NCBI GenBank assembly: GCA_902196205.1
Contig: CABIKM010000025.1
Span: 1 to 56,163, forward strand
Length of the DNA stretch: 56,163 nucleotides
Source: Candidatus Methylomirabilis lanthanidiphila
GTDB taxonomy: Bacteria > Methylomirabilota > Methylomirabilia > Methylomirabilales > Methylomirabilaceae
Direction of reading: 5' to 3'
Of this stretch, positions 27,342-36,791 are shown piece after piece. The notes below the pieces were generated by a model. The model was not told the origin of the DNA. It saw only the letters and a list, made by a program, of their open reading frames with translations, and ran no database searches. The stretch's first letter is position 1. Every line of letters begins with the position of its first letter. The translations under genes were made by a program, and so were the position numbers.

Positions 27342-28937
27342 CTACGAGCCTTCCCGCCGGAGGCGAGGCACCTTCGGATCGCGCTGCGCCGCGCTCAAAT
27401 GGGTCAGTGTCTCCTTTCCGACGACTCCGTCGGCCGTGAGCAACCGACTACGCTGGAAGGCAATCACCCGGGCACGGAGGTCGTTATCGAAGACCTGGCG
27501 ATTCCGTTCTCCTCCGGGAACGCCGTCGAACTCGGCGAACCGCTCTCGCACCCACTCGACGTCCTTGCCGCGCGCGCCCGGCCTGATGGGCACCGAGCCC
27601 AACTCGGGCACCTTCCAGAGGAGAATGAACGGACCATCCCAATAGCGGTCGATCTCGCTCAGCGGGAACACGTGCCGCCGCCCCCCGAAGTCGAGAGTCG
27701 CGTTCTGTTCGTCCAGGGCCACCACCGTGGCGTACCGGCGATCTCCCGCCGGCGTCGACAGCTCGATGATGGCCGGCAGGTTCAATCGCCGGAGCTTGCC
27801 CCATGTGCCCGTCTTGAAGAGACACTGAAGTCCTTCGGAGCGACCGCGCTCGCAACCGAGGTTGTCCATGGAGCCGTCGACGTCAAGGCGCCAGGTCGCA
27901 TAGAGGCCGGCAAACGCCGACTTCCTGTCGGCCCGTAGCGAGGGATCCGAAAGGAGCGCCGATAGCGTACCGGACCTCGATATCGAATTCATCGCACTCG
28001 GGCCCACGGCACGCTGGATCAACTGCGCCCGCTCCTGAGTAAAGAACGCCCAGGAGCCGGTGACGAGCACCGCGACAAGCACCGCCGCGCCCACCCACTG
28101 CCATCGACGCGCGAGCCGAGGCGCAAGCGTCTCGCCGAGCACCTCGCTCGCCGCGCGGCGCACCGTGGCGGCCGTGACACGACGTTGGTCTTGCGTATAG
28201 GCCCCGAGCAGCGCGCGGTCGCAGATGGCATTGATCAGCCGCGGGATGCCGCGCGCCGACACGTGTACTGCGCGCATCGCCGCATCAGTAAAGATCGTTT
28301 GCTTCTGGCCGGCGATCTGGAGTCGATGAACGATATACGCTCGCACGTCGTCCTCGGAGAACGCCAGCAGGTGATAGCGCGCGGTGACCCGCTGGGCCAA
28401 TTGCCGGAGCTCTTCCCTGTTGAGCAGCCGGATCAGCTCCGGCTGGCCGATAAGGATGATCTGCAATAGCTTCCGGGTTGGGGTCTCAAGATTCGTCAGC
28501 AGCCGGATCTGCTCCAGGACATCGGCGGCGAGGTCTTGCGCCTCGTCGACGATGAGCACCGTGCGACGTCCTTGTGCGTGCGCATCGAGCAGATGTCGGT
28601 AGAGCGCGTCAACAAAAGGCTTCCCGCTGGTGGTGCCGGCGGGATACGAGATGCGGAGCTCATCACACACCGCGGCGAGCAGTTCGATGGGCGTAAGTCG
28701 CGGATTGAGGATGAGCGCCACGTCCACGTTGGGCGGCAGTTGCTCCAACAGACACCGACAGAGTGTCGTTTTCCCGGTCCCAACTTCTCCGGTAAGTTGC
28801 ACAAACCCGCCGTCTTCTCCGACCCCGTAAAGAAGGTGTGCCAGGGCGTCACGGTGGCGCTCACTCATGTAGAGATAGCGCGGATCAGGCGTCATGGAAA
28901 ACGGGGTCTCAGTGAAGCCGAAATATGTCGTATACAT
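27342..28937 (-). CDS. gspA: ExeA/GspA-type AAA ATPase with peptidoglycan-binding domain
   Basis: The 531-residue protein has a cytoplasmic AAA domain with Walker A GEVGTGKTT near residue 50 and Walker B VLIVDEAQDL near 130. A transmembrane segment WVGAAVLVAVLVTGSWAFF lies near 283-305. The periplasmic half ends in a PG_binding_1-like domain (RPGARGKDVEWVRERF, then DGVVGKETLTHL). It couples ATP hydrolysis to envelope remodelling for secretin assembly. The start at ATG 28937 matches the family's MYxxYFGF opening. Confidence 0.92.
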   Translation of the reverse strand: MYTTYFGFTETPFSMTPDPRYLYMSERHRDALAHLLYGVGEDGGFVQLTGEVGTGKTTLCRCLLEQLPPNVDVALILNPRLTPIELLAAVCDELRISYPAGTTSGKPFVDALYRHLLDAHAQGRRTVLIVDEAQDLAADVLEQIRLLTNLETPTRKLLQIILIGQPELIRLLNREELRQLAQRVTARYHLLAFSEDDVRAYIVHRLQIAGQKQTIFTDAAMRAVHVSARGIPRLINAICDRALLGAYTQDQRRVTAATVRRAASEVLGETLAPRLARRWQWVGAAVLVAVLVTGSWAFFTQERAQLIQRAVGPSAMNSISRSGTLSALLSDPSLRADRKSAFAGLYATWRLDVDGSMDNLGCERGRSEGLQCLFKTGTWGKLRRLNLPAIIELSTPAGDRRYATVVALDEQNATLDFGGRRHVFPLSEIDRYWDGPFILLWKVPELGSVPIRPGARGKDVEWVRERFAEFDGVPGGERNRQVFDNDLRARVIAFQRSRLLTADGVVGKETLTHLSAAQRDPKVPRLRREGS

Positions 28938-29066
28938 CACGTGACGCGGACGGGGGCTGCGCTCTGCCCTTCCGACACCTTCCGCCGCAAGAATCGGAGA
29001 GAATGTCGCCGGCGTGGGCCGACCTGGAGATTCCTCGGCGCCATCCTCATCCAGGGTTTCACGCCG

Positions 29067-29366
29067 CTACTCGACGACGGTATACCGGCGGATGTCCGGA
29101 TCGGCGACCGCCAGACCAGGCAACTTCACACGGGCGTCTTGCAGGTGTGGCGACTGCAGGTGCGCGTCGAGTGCTGCCTCACTGGTCCACTCTTCTACGA
29201 ACGTAAAATCGGTCGGATCGGTTTTGTTCTGCAGCAATTCGTACGTCACGCACCCCAGCTCCTTGCGCGTCGGTTCCACCAGGCCCTGCAATACGGCCCG
29301 CAATTCTTCCACCTTTCCGGGGCGCGCAACGACCCGCGCCACCACCCGCACCCCTTGATCCGTCAT
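29067..29366 (-). CDS. ABM-superfamily (putative quinol) monooxygenase
   Basis: A 99-residue protein with the dimeric alpha-beta barrel pattern of antibiotic biosynthesis monooxygenase-like/YgiN proteins: VVARVVARPGKVEELRAVL, PTRKELGCVTYELLQN, FVEEWTSEAALDAHLQSPHL. The start at ATG 29366 has AAAGGAG eight bases upstream. Substrate cannot be told from sequence. It is divergent from the Uma2 gene. Confidence 0.88.
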   Translation of the reverse strand: MTDQGVRVVARVVARPGKVEELRAVLQGLVEPTRKELGCVTYELLQNKTDPTDFTFVEEWTSEAALDAHLQSPHLQDARVKLPGLAVADPDIRRYTVVE

Positions 29367-29450
29367 TCCGGTGACTCCTTTCCCGGCCCCGCATTGACGC
29401 CGGCGCTGGATCCTGATAGGCTCACGGTACCACGCAAGGAGGACAAGGCC

Positions 29451-30002
29451 GTGACCGTACAAGTGAAGTTGACCTACGACGATTACCTGTTGTTTCCCGA
29501 TGATGGCAGACGCCACGAACTCATCGATGGAGACCACTACATGACCCCATCGCCATCCAAGAGACACCAACGCATTTCGCTCAATATTGCCTACCGCATT
29601 AGGGCGCATCTTGAGCATCACTCCCTGGGTGAACTCTACACCGCCCCGTTCGACGTGGTACTCTCAACGACGGACGTTGTTCAGCCCGATCTTCTCTTCG
29701 TGTCATCCGCCAAGACTGCCATGATCACCGCGCAGAACGTCCAGGGCGCTCCTGACCTGATCGTGGAAATCCTGTCTGAGACCAGCCGCAAGACCGATGA
29801 GATCATCAAACGGAAGCTCTACGAGCGATTCGGCGTCCAGGAATATTGGATCATCGACCCGGAACTCGATACCATCAAGATCTATCGTATAACGCCCCAA
29901 GGCTACCAGCGGGCCGCCGAACTAAACCGCGAAACAGGCGATATCCTGTCCACCCCGCTTCTACCAGACCTGACGATTCCGCTGAACGACCTCTTCGCGT
30001 AA
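29451..30002 (+). CDS. Uma2 family endonuclease-like protein
   Basis: A 183-residue protein of the Uma2 family, with a PD-(D/E)XK fold: the DGRRHELIDG segment near the N-terminus, VVQPDLLFV, then GAPDLIVEILSE with KRKLYERFGVQEYWIIDPE. These genes expand in cyanobacteria, Chloroflexi and NC10-like genomes and are of unknown biological role. It starts at GTG 29451 with AAGGAGG eight bases upstream and is one of few plus-strand genes. Confidence 0.9.
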   Translation: MTVQVKLTYDDYLLFPDDGRRHELIDGDHYMTPSPSKRHQRISLNIAYRIRAHLEHHSLGELYTAPFDVVLSTTDVVQPDLLFVSSAKTAMITAQNVQGAPDLIVEILSETSRKTDEIIKRKLYERFGVQEYWIIDPELDTIKIYRITPQGYQRAAELNRETGDILSTPLLPDLTIPLNDLFA

Positions 30003-30102
30003 ATCACCCTTACCTCAATTCGCTCAGGCTGTAATATTACAGGACGAAGATCTTCCCGCGCCTGAGCGATCCAATCTTCCTGCCTACGCCCCATGACCAC
30101 TG

Positions 30103-30687
30103 CTACGCCGGGACGAAGTAGACGTCGGTCGGCTTGAACTTGGAGAGGCGGCGGAATTTTGCCCGAACCTTCATCCCGACCAAGTCCAGTGAGGGCTTCA
30201 GCGGATCGACGCCGAGCAGCCGCGACAAAAACAGCGTATCGACACCAGGCCACTCCACCAGGATCAGCACAAAAGGGGTCTCCTTCAGGAACTCCTCGCT
30301 CCCGAAGTAGCAGACGGTGAAGGTGTGAACCGCGCCGACCTGCGACAATTCGAACCAGTCGCACTCGCTGCCGCAATCCATACAGTGCAGCTTAGGGGTG
30401 GCGTATTTATACCCACATTTGGTGCAGACGGTTCCCAGCAGCTTGCCGTTGGCCAAGCCGGCAAAGAACGGGGAGTCCTGCCCGTAGCTGTGGAGGTAAT
30501 CGATCCGATAGGGCTGCTTGATGAGGATGGGGGCCATGTCCTTGAGCTGGCTCAGGTCCTTGAGCTGGCTCAGGTCCTTGGGGAACGGGACATTGAACAG
30601 GATCGTCCCGTCGTCGGTCTCCGGCAACGCGACCGGCTCCTCATTTGTAAGCGTGCGATTGGCTCTCCCACCCTTAGCGCTCGCCAT
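30103..30687 (-). CDS. DUF35 zinc-ribbon/OB-fold acyl-CoA-associated protein
   Basis: The 194-residue protein contains a rubredoxin-like zinc ribbon (CTKCGYKYATPKLHCMDCG, near residues 87-105) and an OB-fold C-terminal part. DUF35 proteins form complexes with thiolases or related acyl-CoA enzymes and are thought to bind acyl-CoA; the thiolase gene lies 37 bases upstream on the same strand. A tandem 18-base duplication encodes DLSQLKDLSQLKD near residues 38-50, which may be recent. Confidence 0.88.
   Translation of the reverse strand: MASAKGGRANRTLTNEEPVALPETDDGTILFNVPFPKDLSQLKDLSQLKDMAPILIKQPYRIDYLHSYGQDSPFFAGLANGKLLGTVCTKCGYKYATPKLHCMDCGSECDWFELSQVGAVHTFTVCYFGSEEFLKETPFVLILVEWPGVDTLFLSRLLGVDPLKPSLDLVGMKVRAKFRRLSKFKPTDVYFVPA
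30541..30576. repeat. Two tandem copies of an 18-base unit inside the DUF35 gene
   Basis: CTTGAGCTGGCTCAGGTC occurs twice without interruption, in frame, giving a duplicated DLSQLK hexapeptide. It is a simple tandem duplication that could vary in copy number. Confidence 0.9.
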
Positions 30688-30723
30688 GGCGCCCTCCCTC
30701 CTGACTGATGCAATAGCCGAAGA

Positions 30724-32034
30724 TCAGACCTTCTCCATAATGCTTACGGTGACGTACGTCCCGGTGCCGGCATGGCTGTGAATGGCGCCACGGCGGGCCC
30801 CCTTGACCTGTAGCCGGTCGTTGCCGAAATGCTTTTTGATGGCTCCCTGAAGCTGCCACAAGGCGAAGACCGCCTGCATCAGGCCGGTGGCCCCGACCGG
30901 GTGGCCGCAGGCGATCAGCCCCCCAGAGGGGTTGACCGGTAGCGTCCCGGGCTTCTTGAGGGCGAGGCCGTAGTCAAGGTTGGGCAAAAATGGGTTCCCC
31001 TCCTCAGTCCATCGACCGCCCTCCCCGTACTTGCAGAGGCCCATATCCTCGTAGGTCTGGATTTCGGAGGAGGTATAGGCATCGTGTAGCTCAATGAAGT
31101 CCAGCTCCTTGATCGGATGGGTAATCCCGGCCATCTCGTAGGCTAGCTTGGAGGCCATCCGGCCAGCCCGGAACGAGTGAATGCCGGGGTACTTCAGACC
31201 CCGATAGTCACTGGCCCGCTCATGCGGGAGCAGCAACACCTTCCGGTGCGGCCGATCGGCCATCCGCATGGCGTCCGTCCCGCGACCAATGCCGACGATC
31301 TTGGCCGGCTTGAGCCGCTTGCCGCCCGCCTTCTCCAGCTTGCTGACCCCCTCCTCGCTGGCCAGGATCGTGGCGGCCGCGCCGTCGGACATCACGCAGA
31401 TGTCCAGGCGCGTCAGCGGCCAGGCCACCATCGGAGCGCGACGCACATCTTCGATCGTGAGGAGCCTTCGCTTCTGGGCATAGGGGTTGTGAAAGGCGTT
31501 GTTGTGATTCTTCACCGAAACGTGGGCCATCTGCTCGACGGTCGTACCGAACTCCTTCATGTGCCGGACCACCATCATCGCGTAGTAACCGCTGTAGAAA
31601 CCGCCCACCGGGTAGTCAAAGCTCACGTCGGAGGCGAGGGCGATGAATTCGTTCCCCTTCCAGGTATTGACGTGGGACATCGTCTCGAAGCCATAGGCCA
31701 CGCAGACGTCCATGAGACCAGAGGCCACCGACTTCCAGGCCTCCTGAAAGCAGAGCCCTCCCGTGGCGCCCCCGCCTTCGACCCGGTGACTCGGCTTGGG
31801 ACAGAGCCCCAGGTAGTCCTGCACCATGATGCCTGACATCAACTGCCGCTGAAAATGGTCGGAGAAGTACGACGCGACCGAGCCATCGACGATCTCGACG
31901 AACCGGGGATGCTCAAGCCCAAGGTCTTTGAGGGCGTAGTCGTACGCCTCCTTCACCATCGGCTGGAAGGTAACGTCCGGCCGAGCCTTCGCAAACTTGC
32001 TTACCCCTCCCGAAACCATATACACCGGCCGCAT
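30724..32034 (-). CDS. Thiolase-family acetyl-CoA acetyltransferase (SCP2-like)
   Basis: A 436-residue thiolase-fold protein. It has the N-terminal VSGGVSKFAK, a central GGGATGGLCFQEAWK active-site region with the nucleophile Cys, IELHDAYTSSEIQTYEDMG, and the C-terminal NPSGGLIACGHPVGATGLMQ with catalytic Cys/His. The overall style matches SCP2-type thiolases that work with DUF35 partners. I place the start at ATG 32034; a longer frame to 32097 would run into a repeat. It probably cleaves a 3-ketoacyl-CoA in the local acyl-CoA pathway. Confidence 0.9.
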   Translation of the reverse strand: MRPVYMVSGGVSKFAKARPDVTFQPMVKEAYDYALKDLGLEHPRFVEIVDGSVASYFSDHFQRQLMSGIMVQDYLGLCPKPSHRVEGGGATGGLCFQEAWKSVASGLMDVCVAYGFETMSHVNTWKGNEFIALASDVSFDYPVGGFYSGYYAMMVVRHMKEFGTTVEQMAHVSVKNHNNAFHNPYAQKRRLLTIEDVRRAPMVAWPLTRLDICVMSDGAAATILASEEGVSKLEKAGGKRLKPAKIVGIGRGTDAMRMADRPHRKVLLLPHERASDYRGLKYPGIHSFRAGRMASKLAYEMAGITHPIKELDFIELHDAYTSSEIQTYEDMGLCKYGEGGRWTEEGNPFLPNLDYGLALKKPGTLPVNPSGGLIACGHPVGATGLMQAVFALWQLQGAIKKHFGNDRLQVKGARRGAIHSHAGTGTYVTVSIMEKV

Positions 32035-32055
32035 GAAGCGCTCTACCCCCTTTCC

Positions 32056-32168
32056 GCCATTGCGAGCACCCGAAGGGTACGCGGCAGATCCCCCCATCCC
32101 AAATCCCCCCAGTCCCCCTTTTATAAAGGGGGGTGCGGGAGGATTTCGGCTGTTTCCCTCGCAATGAC
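32056..32168. repeat. Composite repeat: C-run/G-run element nested in a CATTGCGAG element
   Basis: CCATTGCGAGCACCCG at the left and CCCTCGCAATGACC at the right are arms of the repeat type at 17641. Between them sits a complete AAATCCCCCC...GGAGGATTT palindrome (32101-32146) of the family at 91-130. The nesting suggests one repeat inserted into the other. Confidence 0.75.
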
Positions 32169-32186
32169 CTGCTTGTACATGTGTAC

Positions 32187-32594
32187 TCAGGCTCTTCGCC
32201 TCACGTGATCCTTCACAAAGGCAATAGCTTCGGTCGTGGTCGTGCCTGGCGTGAAGACGGTAGCGAGTCCGGCCGCTTTCAGTTTCGGGATGTCGTCGGT
32301 GGGGATGGTGCCGCCGCCAAAGACGAGGATGTCATCGACACCGCGCTCCCTGAGCAGCTCCATGACCCGTGGGAACAGGTACATATGAGCCCCGGACAGA
32401 CAGGACATGCCGATGGCGTCTACGTCTTCCTGGATGGCCGCGCTCACGATCATCTCCGGGGTCTGCCGGAGCCCGGTGTAGATGACCTCCATCCCGGCGT
32501 CGCGGAAGGCCCTGGCGATGACCTTGGCGCCCCGATCGTGCCCGTCAAGGCCCGGCTTGGCGATCAACACACGGATCTTTCGTTCCGTTGCCAT
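32187..32594 (-). CDS. Methylmalonyl-CoA mutase-type B12-binding subunit
   Basis: A 135-residue cobalamin-binding protein. The DxHxxG motif is visible as [15 protein letters not shown], and the second-strand motif as [10 protein letters not shown] and [11 protein letters not shown]. This is the separate small subunit that carries adenosylcobalamin for two-subunit acyl-CoA mutases. The ATG at 32594 has AGGAG seven bases upstream. The large subunit gene lies 205 bases upstream with a repeat between. Confidence 0.95.
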   Translation of the reverse strand: MATERKIRVLIAKPGLDGHDRGAKVIARAFRDAGMEVIYTGLRQTPEMIVSAAIQEDVDAIGMSCLSGAHMYLFPRVMELLRERGVDDILVFGGGTIPTDDIPKLKAAGLATVFTPGTTTTEAIAFVKDHVRRRA

Positions 32595-32639
32595 TCGCAC
32601 GCTCCTGTAATTGCTCAGAAAGTCTCCCGTTCTCGTCCA

Positions 32640-32686
32640 GAAATCCCCCCGTTCCCCCCTTTTGAAAGGGGGGTTTGGCGGGATTT
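32640..32686. repeat. Dispersed C-run/G-run palindromic repeat, copy 4
   Basis: GAAATCCCCCC, CCCCCCTTTTG and AAAGGGGGG, with GGCGGGATTTT closing. Same family as 91-130. It is followed by GGGCAGGGTAACCCTGCCC (32756-32775), another small palindrome, in the gap between the two mutase subunit genes. Confidence 0.8.
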
Positions 32687-32798
32687 TGCTGAGCGTCACA
32701 CCTTTCATGCCCATGGGCGCCCCCGGCGCATGGGGTATTGCTTCGACTGCCTCAATCGGGCAGGGTAACCCTGCCCCTACAGTGATACTCCGCAATCG

Positions 32799-34493
32799 CT
32801 AAATGATCGAGGGCTCCCTGTATTCGCCCCAGACATCGCGGAAGACATCCATGATTTCGCCCAGGGTCGCGTAGGCCCGAACCGCGTCAAGAATTCTCGG
32901 CATCAACAGATCCTTGCCCCACGGGTCGTTGCCGGCGGCCGCCTGGCGAAGCGTCTCAAGCGACCGCGCTACCGCCTCTTTGTCGCGCGAGCGGCGAAGC
33001 CGGTCAAGGCTTTCGATCTGCCGCGTCTCGGCCTCACGATCGATGGTGAGGGTGGGGATCGGCGCCTCTTCATCCACCGTAAATCGATTGACGCCAACGA
33101 TGATCTTCTCGCCCCGTTCGATCGCCCGCTGATAGGCGTAGGCGGCATCGGCGATCTCACGCTGGGGGAAGCCCTTCTCGATCGCCCGGATCATCCCGCC
33201 CAACTCGTCGATCCGCCGGAAGTACTCCCAGGCTCCTTCCTCCATCTGATTGGTCAACGTCTCGACATAGTAGGAACCGGCCAACGGATCGACCGTATTG
33301 GTGACGCCGCTCTCGTGCGCGATGATCTGCTGCGTCCGCAGCGCAATAGTGGCCGCCTCTTCCGTCGGCAGCGCCAGCGCCTCGTCCATGGCGTTGGTGT
33401 GCAGCGACTGCGTGCCGCCCAGGACAGCCGCCAGCGCCTGGATCGCGACCCTGATGATGTTATTGCGCGGCTGCTGGGCGGTCAGGGTACAGCCGGCCGT
33501 CTGGGCATGCGTCCGAAGCAACCAGGAACGGGGATCCTTCGCGCCGAACCGCTCCCGCATGATCCGCGCCCACAGCCTTCTCGCCGCCCGAAACTTGGCT
33601 ACCTCCTCGAACAGGTCGTTGTGGCAATCGAAGAAGAAGGAGAGGCGCGGGGCAAACGCATCAACCTCAAGACCCGCCTTGATGCTCTCCTCCACGTAGA
33701 CCATGCCGTCAGCCAGTGTAAAGGCGAGTTCCTGCAATGCGGTGGCCCCCGCCTCCCGGATATGGTACCCGCTGATGCTGACGGTATTCCAACGCGGCAG
33801 GTGCCGCGCGCCGAACAGGATGGTGTCGGTCACCAGTCGGACCGACGGTTCGATCGGATAGATATACTCTTTCTGCGCGATATACTCCTTCAGGATATCG
33901 TTCTGGACCGTGCCGCCGATCCGATCGTACGGAACGCCCTGCTTCTCGCAGACGGCGATATACATCGCCCATAAGACCGCGGCGGGGGAACTGATCGTCA
34001 TGGAGGTCGTGACCTCGCCGAGCGGAATACTCTCGAACAGCGTCTCCATGTCGGCGAGCGAATCGATGGCCACGCCGCACTTACCCACCTCTCCGGCCGA
34101 GAAGGGGTGATCCGAATCGTATCCCATCAGGGTCGGCAGATCGAAGGCGGTGGACAACCCCATCTGGCCCTGTTCGAGCAGATACTTGAACCGCCGGTTG
34201 GTCTCGGCGGCGGTCCCGTACCCGGCAAACATCCGCATGGTCCAGAGCTTGCCGCGGTACATTGTCGGCTGAACGCCGCGGGTATAGGGATAGTCGCCGG
34301 GGAATCCCAGATCCCTCAGGTAGTCGAAGTCGGGCAGGTCGGCCGGGGTGTAGAGGCGCTCGACGGGGGTCATGGATGCGGTCGTGAAGCGCTCAGCCCG
34401 CTCAGGCGCATTCACCAGGGCGGGCTTCAGCGTCTCGGCCTCCCACCGCGCCTTCTCTTCCTCGATCCGCTTCAGATCCTTCTGCTCCGCCAT
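32799..34493 (-). CDS. Methylmalonyl-CoA mutase-family large subunit
   Basis: A 564-residue TIM-barrel subunit without its own B12 domain; that is encoded next door. Segments [66 protein letters not shown] and TAQQPRNNI are typical. The Arg that binds the methylmalonyl carboxylate (PSVR) is present, but the position that is Tyr in characterised methylmalonyl-CoA mutases (GxYxTMY) reads GVQPTMY. The substrate may therefore be another acyl-CoA. Start at ATG 34493. No mutase chaperone or epimerase gene is nearby. Confidence 0.92.
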   Translation of the reverse strand: MAEQKDLKRIEEEKARWEAETLKPALVNAPERAERFTTASMTPVERLYTPADLPDFDYLRDLGFPGDYPYTRGVQPTMYRGKLWTMRMFAGYGTAAETNRRFKYLLEQGQMGLSTAFDLPTLMGYDSDHPFSAGEVGKCGVAIDSLADMETLFESIPLGEVTTSMTISSPAAVLWAMYIAVCEKQGVPYDRIGGTVQNDILKEYIAQKEYIYPIEPSVRLVTDTILFGARHLPRWNTVSISGYHIREAGATALQELAFTLADGMVYVEESIKAGLEVDAFAPRLSFFFDCHNDLFEEVAKFRAARRLWARIMRERFGAKDPRSWLLRTHAQTAGCTLTAQQPRNNIIRVAIQALAAVLGGTQSLHTNAMDEALALPTEEAATIALRTQQIIAHESGVTNTVDPLAGSYYVETLTNQMEEGAWEYFRRIDELGGMIRAIEKGFPQREIADAAYAYQRAIERGEKIIVGVNRFTVDEEAPIPTLTIDREAETRQIESLDRLRRSRDKEAVARSLETLRQAAAGNDPWGKDLLMPRILDAVRAYATLGEIMDVFRDVWGEYREPSII

Positions 34494-34539
34494 GTCAATC
34501 AATCCGTAGTGTAGTATCCCATAAGTCCCTTTACAGTGA

Positions 34540-34608
34540 TCGTCATTCCGGGCTTGACCCGGAATCCAGTCTTTTTCTGCTGGATTCCCGCTTTCGCGGG
34601 AATGACGC
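34540..34608. repeat. GTCATTCCGG...GGGAATGACG dispersed repeat, copy 2
   Basis: GTCATTCCGGGCTTGACCC and GGAATCCAG pair with CTGGATTCCCGC and TTCGCGGGAATGACG, as at 23353-23445. It is followed at 34630-34700 by CAGC-rich words of the type at 20160. Together they fill the gap between the mutase large subunit gene and the Fe-S membrane protein gene. Confidence 0.78.
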
Positions 34609-34702
34609 CACGGGTATTATTGCAATCAAGCACTAGCGTTCAGCGGCAGCAAAGCCACATCCCACAGGCTGACTGCTGACCGCTGAAAGCTGAATGCTGT
34701 CT

Positions 34703-36676
34703 TTAATCTACACTTTGCGCCATCAGCTCCGCTACGTCAAGCGGTCTGGTCCGCCCGATCGCGTCTTTCACCTTCAGTGCGTCCTCAAACATGATCAGGC
34801 AAAAGGGGCAGGCGCTCGCCAGGACCTGCGGCCCAAGCGCCAATGCCTCTTCGGTCCGCTCCCAGCTTACGCGCTTGCCGATCTTTTCTTCAAACCACAT
34901 CAACCCACCCCCGGCGCCGCAGCAGAAGCCTTGCTCCCGGCACCGGTCCATCTCCTTGACGGCAAGTCCGGGGATCGCGCTGAGAAGTTGCCGGGGCGGG
35001 TCGTACACGCCGTTGTGCCGCCCGAGATAACAGGGGTCATGAAATGACGCCACGCCATCGATCGGCTTCTGCAGGCGCAGGCGCCCTTCCTGCACCAGTT
35101 CGGCCAGCAACTGCGTGTGATGGACGACCTCATAGTTACCGCCCAGCTTGGGGTATTCATTCTTGAGCGTATTGAAGCCGTGCGGGCAGGCGGTGACGAT
35201 CTTCTTGATGCCATACCCGTTCAGGGTGGCAATGTTCTCTCTGGCCAGCGTCTGAAAGAGGTACTCGTTTCCGATCCGTCTGGCCGGATCGCCCGTACAC
35301 CGCTCCTCTTCCCCCAGGATCGCGAAATCGACGCCAGCGCGTTGCAGGAGCGTGGCGAAGGCCGCCGCCACCTGCTGGTTCCGCTCATCAAACGCCGCGG
35401 CGCAGCCGACCCAGTAGAGGATCTCCGGTGTCCCGTTCGCGGCCACCGTCTTCACGTCAAGCCCCCTCGCCCAGTCGGTTCTGGAGGCCGTAGCCCCACG
35501 GAACGGATGGCCCCGCTCTTCCAGGCTCCGCAAGGCCGCCTGCATCGTCTCCGGAAAGTCGGCCTCTTCCATCACCAGATGGCGGCGCATCTCGACGATC
35601 TTCGGGATCGGCTCGATGAAGACCGGGCACTCCTGATGGCAGGCCCCGCAGGTGGTGCATGCCCACAGGACATCGTGAGTAATCACCTCGCCGACCATCT
35701 TCCTGGACTCCTCTCCGTCGGCAACCAGGCGCATGTGATCCCGCAGGTCGATAATCACCCCTTTCGGCGTCAGCGGCTTCCCGGTCGCCCAGGCCGGACA
35801 GGCAGCCTGGCAGCGGCCGCATTCGGTGCACGCCTCGAGGTCGAGGAGATCCTTCCAGGTCAACTGGTTAATCGCCCCAGCGCCAAATCGCTCCGCCCGC
35901 TCCAGGTCGATCGGTCGCAGCACTCCGGAACCTTCGCGATTCTTCATCAGGACATTGGCGGCCGCAGACGTGAAGTGCATCCCCATGCCATAGGGCAGAA
36001 TAGCGATGAATGTGAAGGCCATGGCGGCATGGAACCACCAGAGGATTCCATGGAGGAACATCTGGTGGGCCTGGTCAGTCCCGCGAAACAGGGCGGATGC
36101 CAGCCGGCCGCCAGGAGACCACTGGCCCCATGGATCGGCCGAGGCCGCAATCCGCAGCCCCTCAATCAGAAATCCGGTCACCAGGATGATGAGGAGCAGC
36201 ACCAGCAGAATACCGTAGCTCTTAGCGATGCGGGGCTGCAGGAGCCGATCGGGTTGCAGGCCATAGCGCCTAGCGAGCGCAATCAGCACGCCGCCAATGG
36301 CCGTCAGCCCGAACAGATCGACGGTCAGCGACATGAAGTAGAGGTAAAATGGTCCGCGCAGGGTCGGGATGCCGAGATAGTCCTGAAGGGCCACGAGGCA
36401 GGTCGCGATAAAGAGGACGATAAATCCCCAGGAGATCGAACGGTGCAGCAGCCCTGAGAGGGGGTCTTGAGCGATCCGCTGCTGCCAGACGGCGTACTGG
36501 ACAACGCCTTTGAACCGGTCCCACAGGCTGCCTTCGACGGCAGCCGGCTCTCCCGCGAGGATCATGCGGGTATGTCGGTAGATGCCGTAGAGCCAGACGA
36601 CCAGGAAGGGAAACAACAGCAGGTACAGGAACAGGTGCCCCGGGATGTTCCAGTAGACCTCGCGCATGGGGGTCAT
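34703..36676 (-). CDS. Membrane Fe-S oxidoreductase, ETF:quinone oxidoreductase-like (HdrD/EMO type)
   Basis: The 657-residue protein combines three parts. First, a NarI-like cytochrome b domain with about six transmembrane segments (residues 10-250). Second, two ferredoxin clusters ([24 protein letters not shown], near 293-370). Third, two CCG domains of the HdrD type ([38 protein letters not shown]). Proteins of this build next to etfAB pass electrons from ETF to menaquinone, replacing the flavoprotein ETF dehydrogenase. The etfA and etfB genes lie directly upstream, supporting that role. The start is uncertain between 36676 and 36667. Confidence 0.9.
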   Translation of the reverse strand: MTPMREVYWNIPGHLFLYLLLFPFLVVWLYGIYRHTRMILAGEPAAVEGSLWDRFKGVVQYAVWQQRIAQDPLSGLLHRSISWGFIVLFIATCLVALQDYLGIPTLRGPFYLYFMSLTVDLFGLTAIGGVLIALARRYGLQPDRLLQPRIAKSYGILLVLLLIILVTGFLIEGLRIAASADPWGQWSPGGRLASALFRGTDQAHQMFLHGILWWFHAAMAFTFIAILPYGMGMHFTSAAANVLMKNREGSGVLRPIDLERAERFGAGAINQLTWKDLLDLEACTECGRCQAACPAWATGKPLTPKGVIIDLRDHMRLVADGEESRKMVGEVITHDVLWACTTCGACHQECPVFIEPIPKIVEMRRHLVMEEADFPETMQAALRSLEERGHPFRGATASRTDWARGLDVKTVAANGTPEILYWVGCAAAFDERNQQVAAAFATLLQRAGVDFAILGEEERCTGDPARRIGNEYLFQTLARENIATLNGYGIKKIVTACPHGFNTLKNEYPKLGGNYEVVHHTQLLAELVQEGRLRLQKPIDGVASFHDPCYLGRHNGVYDPPRQLLSAIPGLAVKEMDRCREQGFCCGAGGGLMWFEEKIGKRVSWERTEEALALGPQVLASACPFCLIMFEDALKVKDAIGRTRPLDVAELMAQSVD

Positions 36677-36791
36677 GTTTTACGTTCCAGGTTACAGAAG
36701 TGCTACGTTCAAGGTTGAACGACACCTCGGATGCGAAACGCTACCCCTACGGCTCGCCAACGTGGGACTCGGAACCCGCCGCGGTGTTGCG

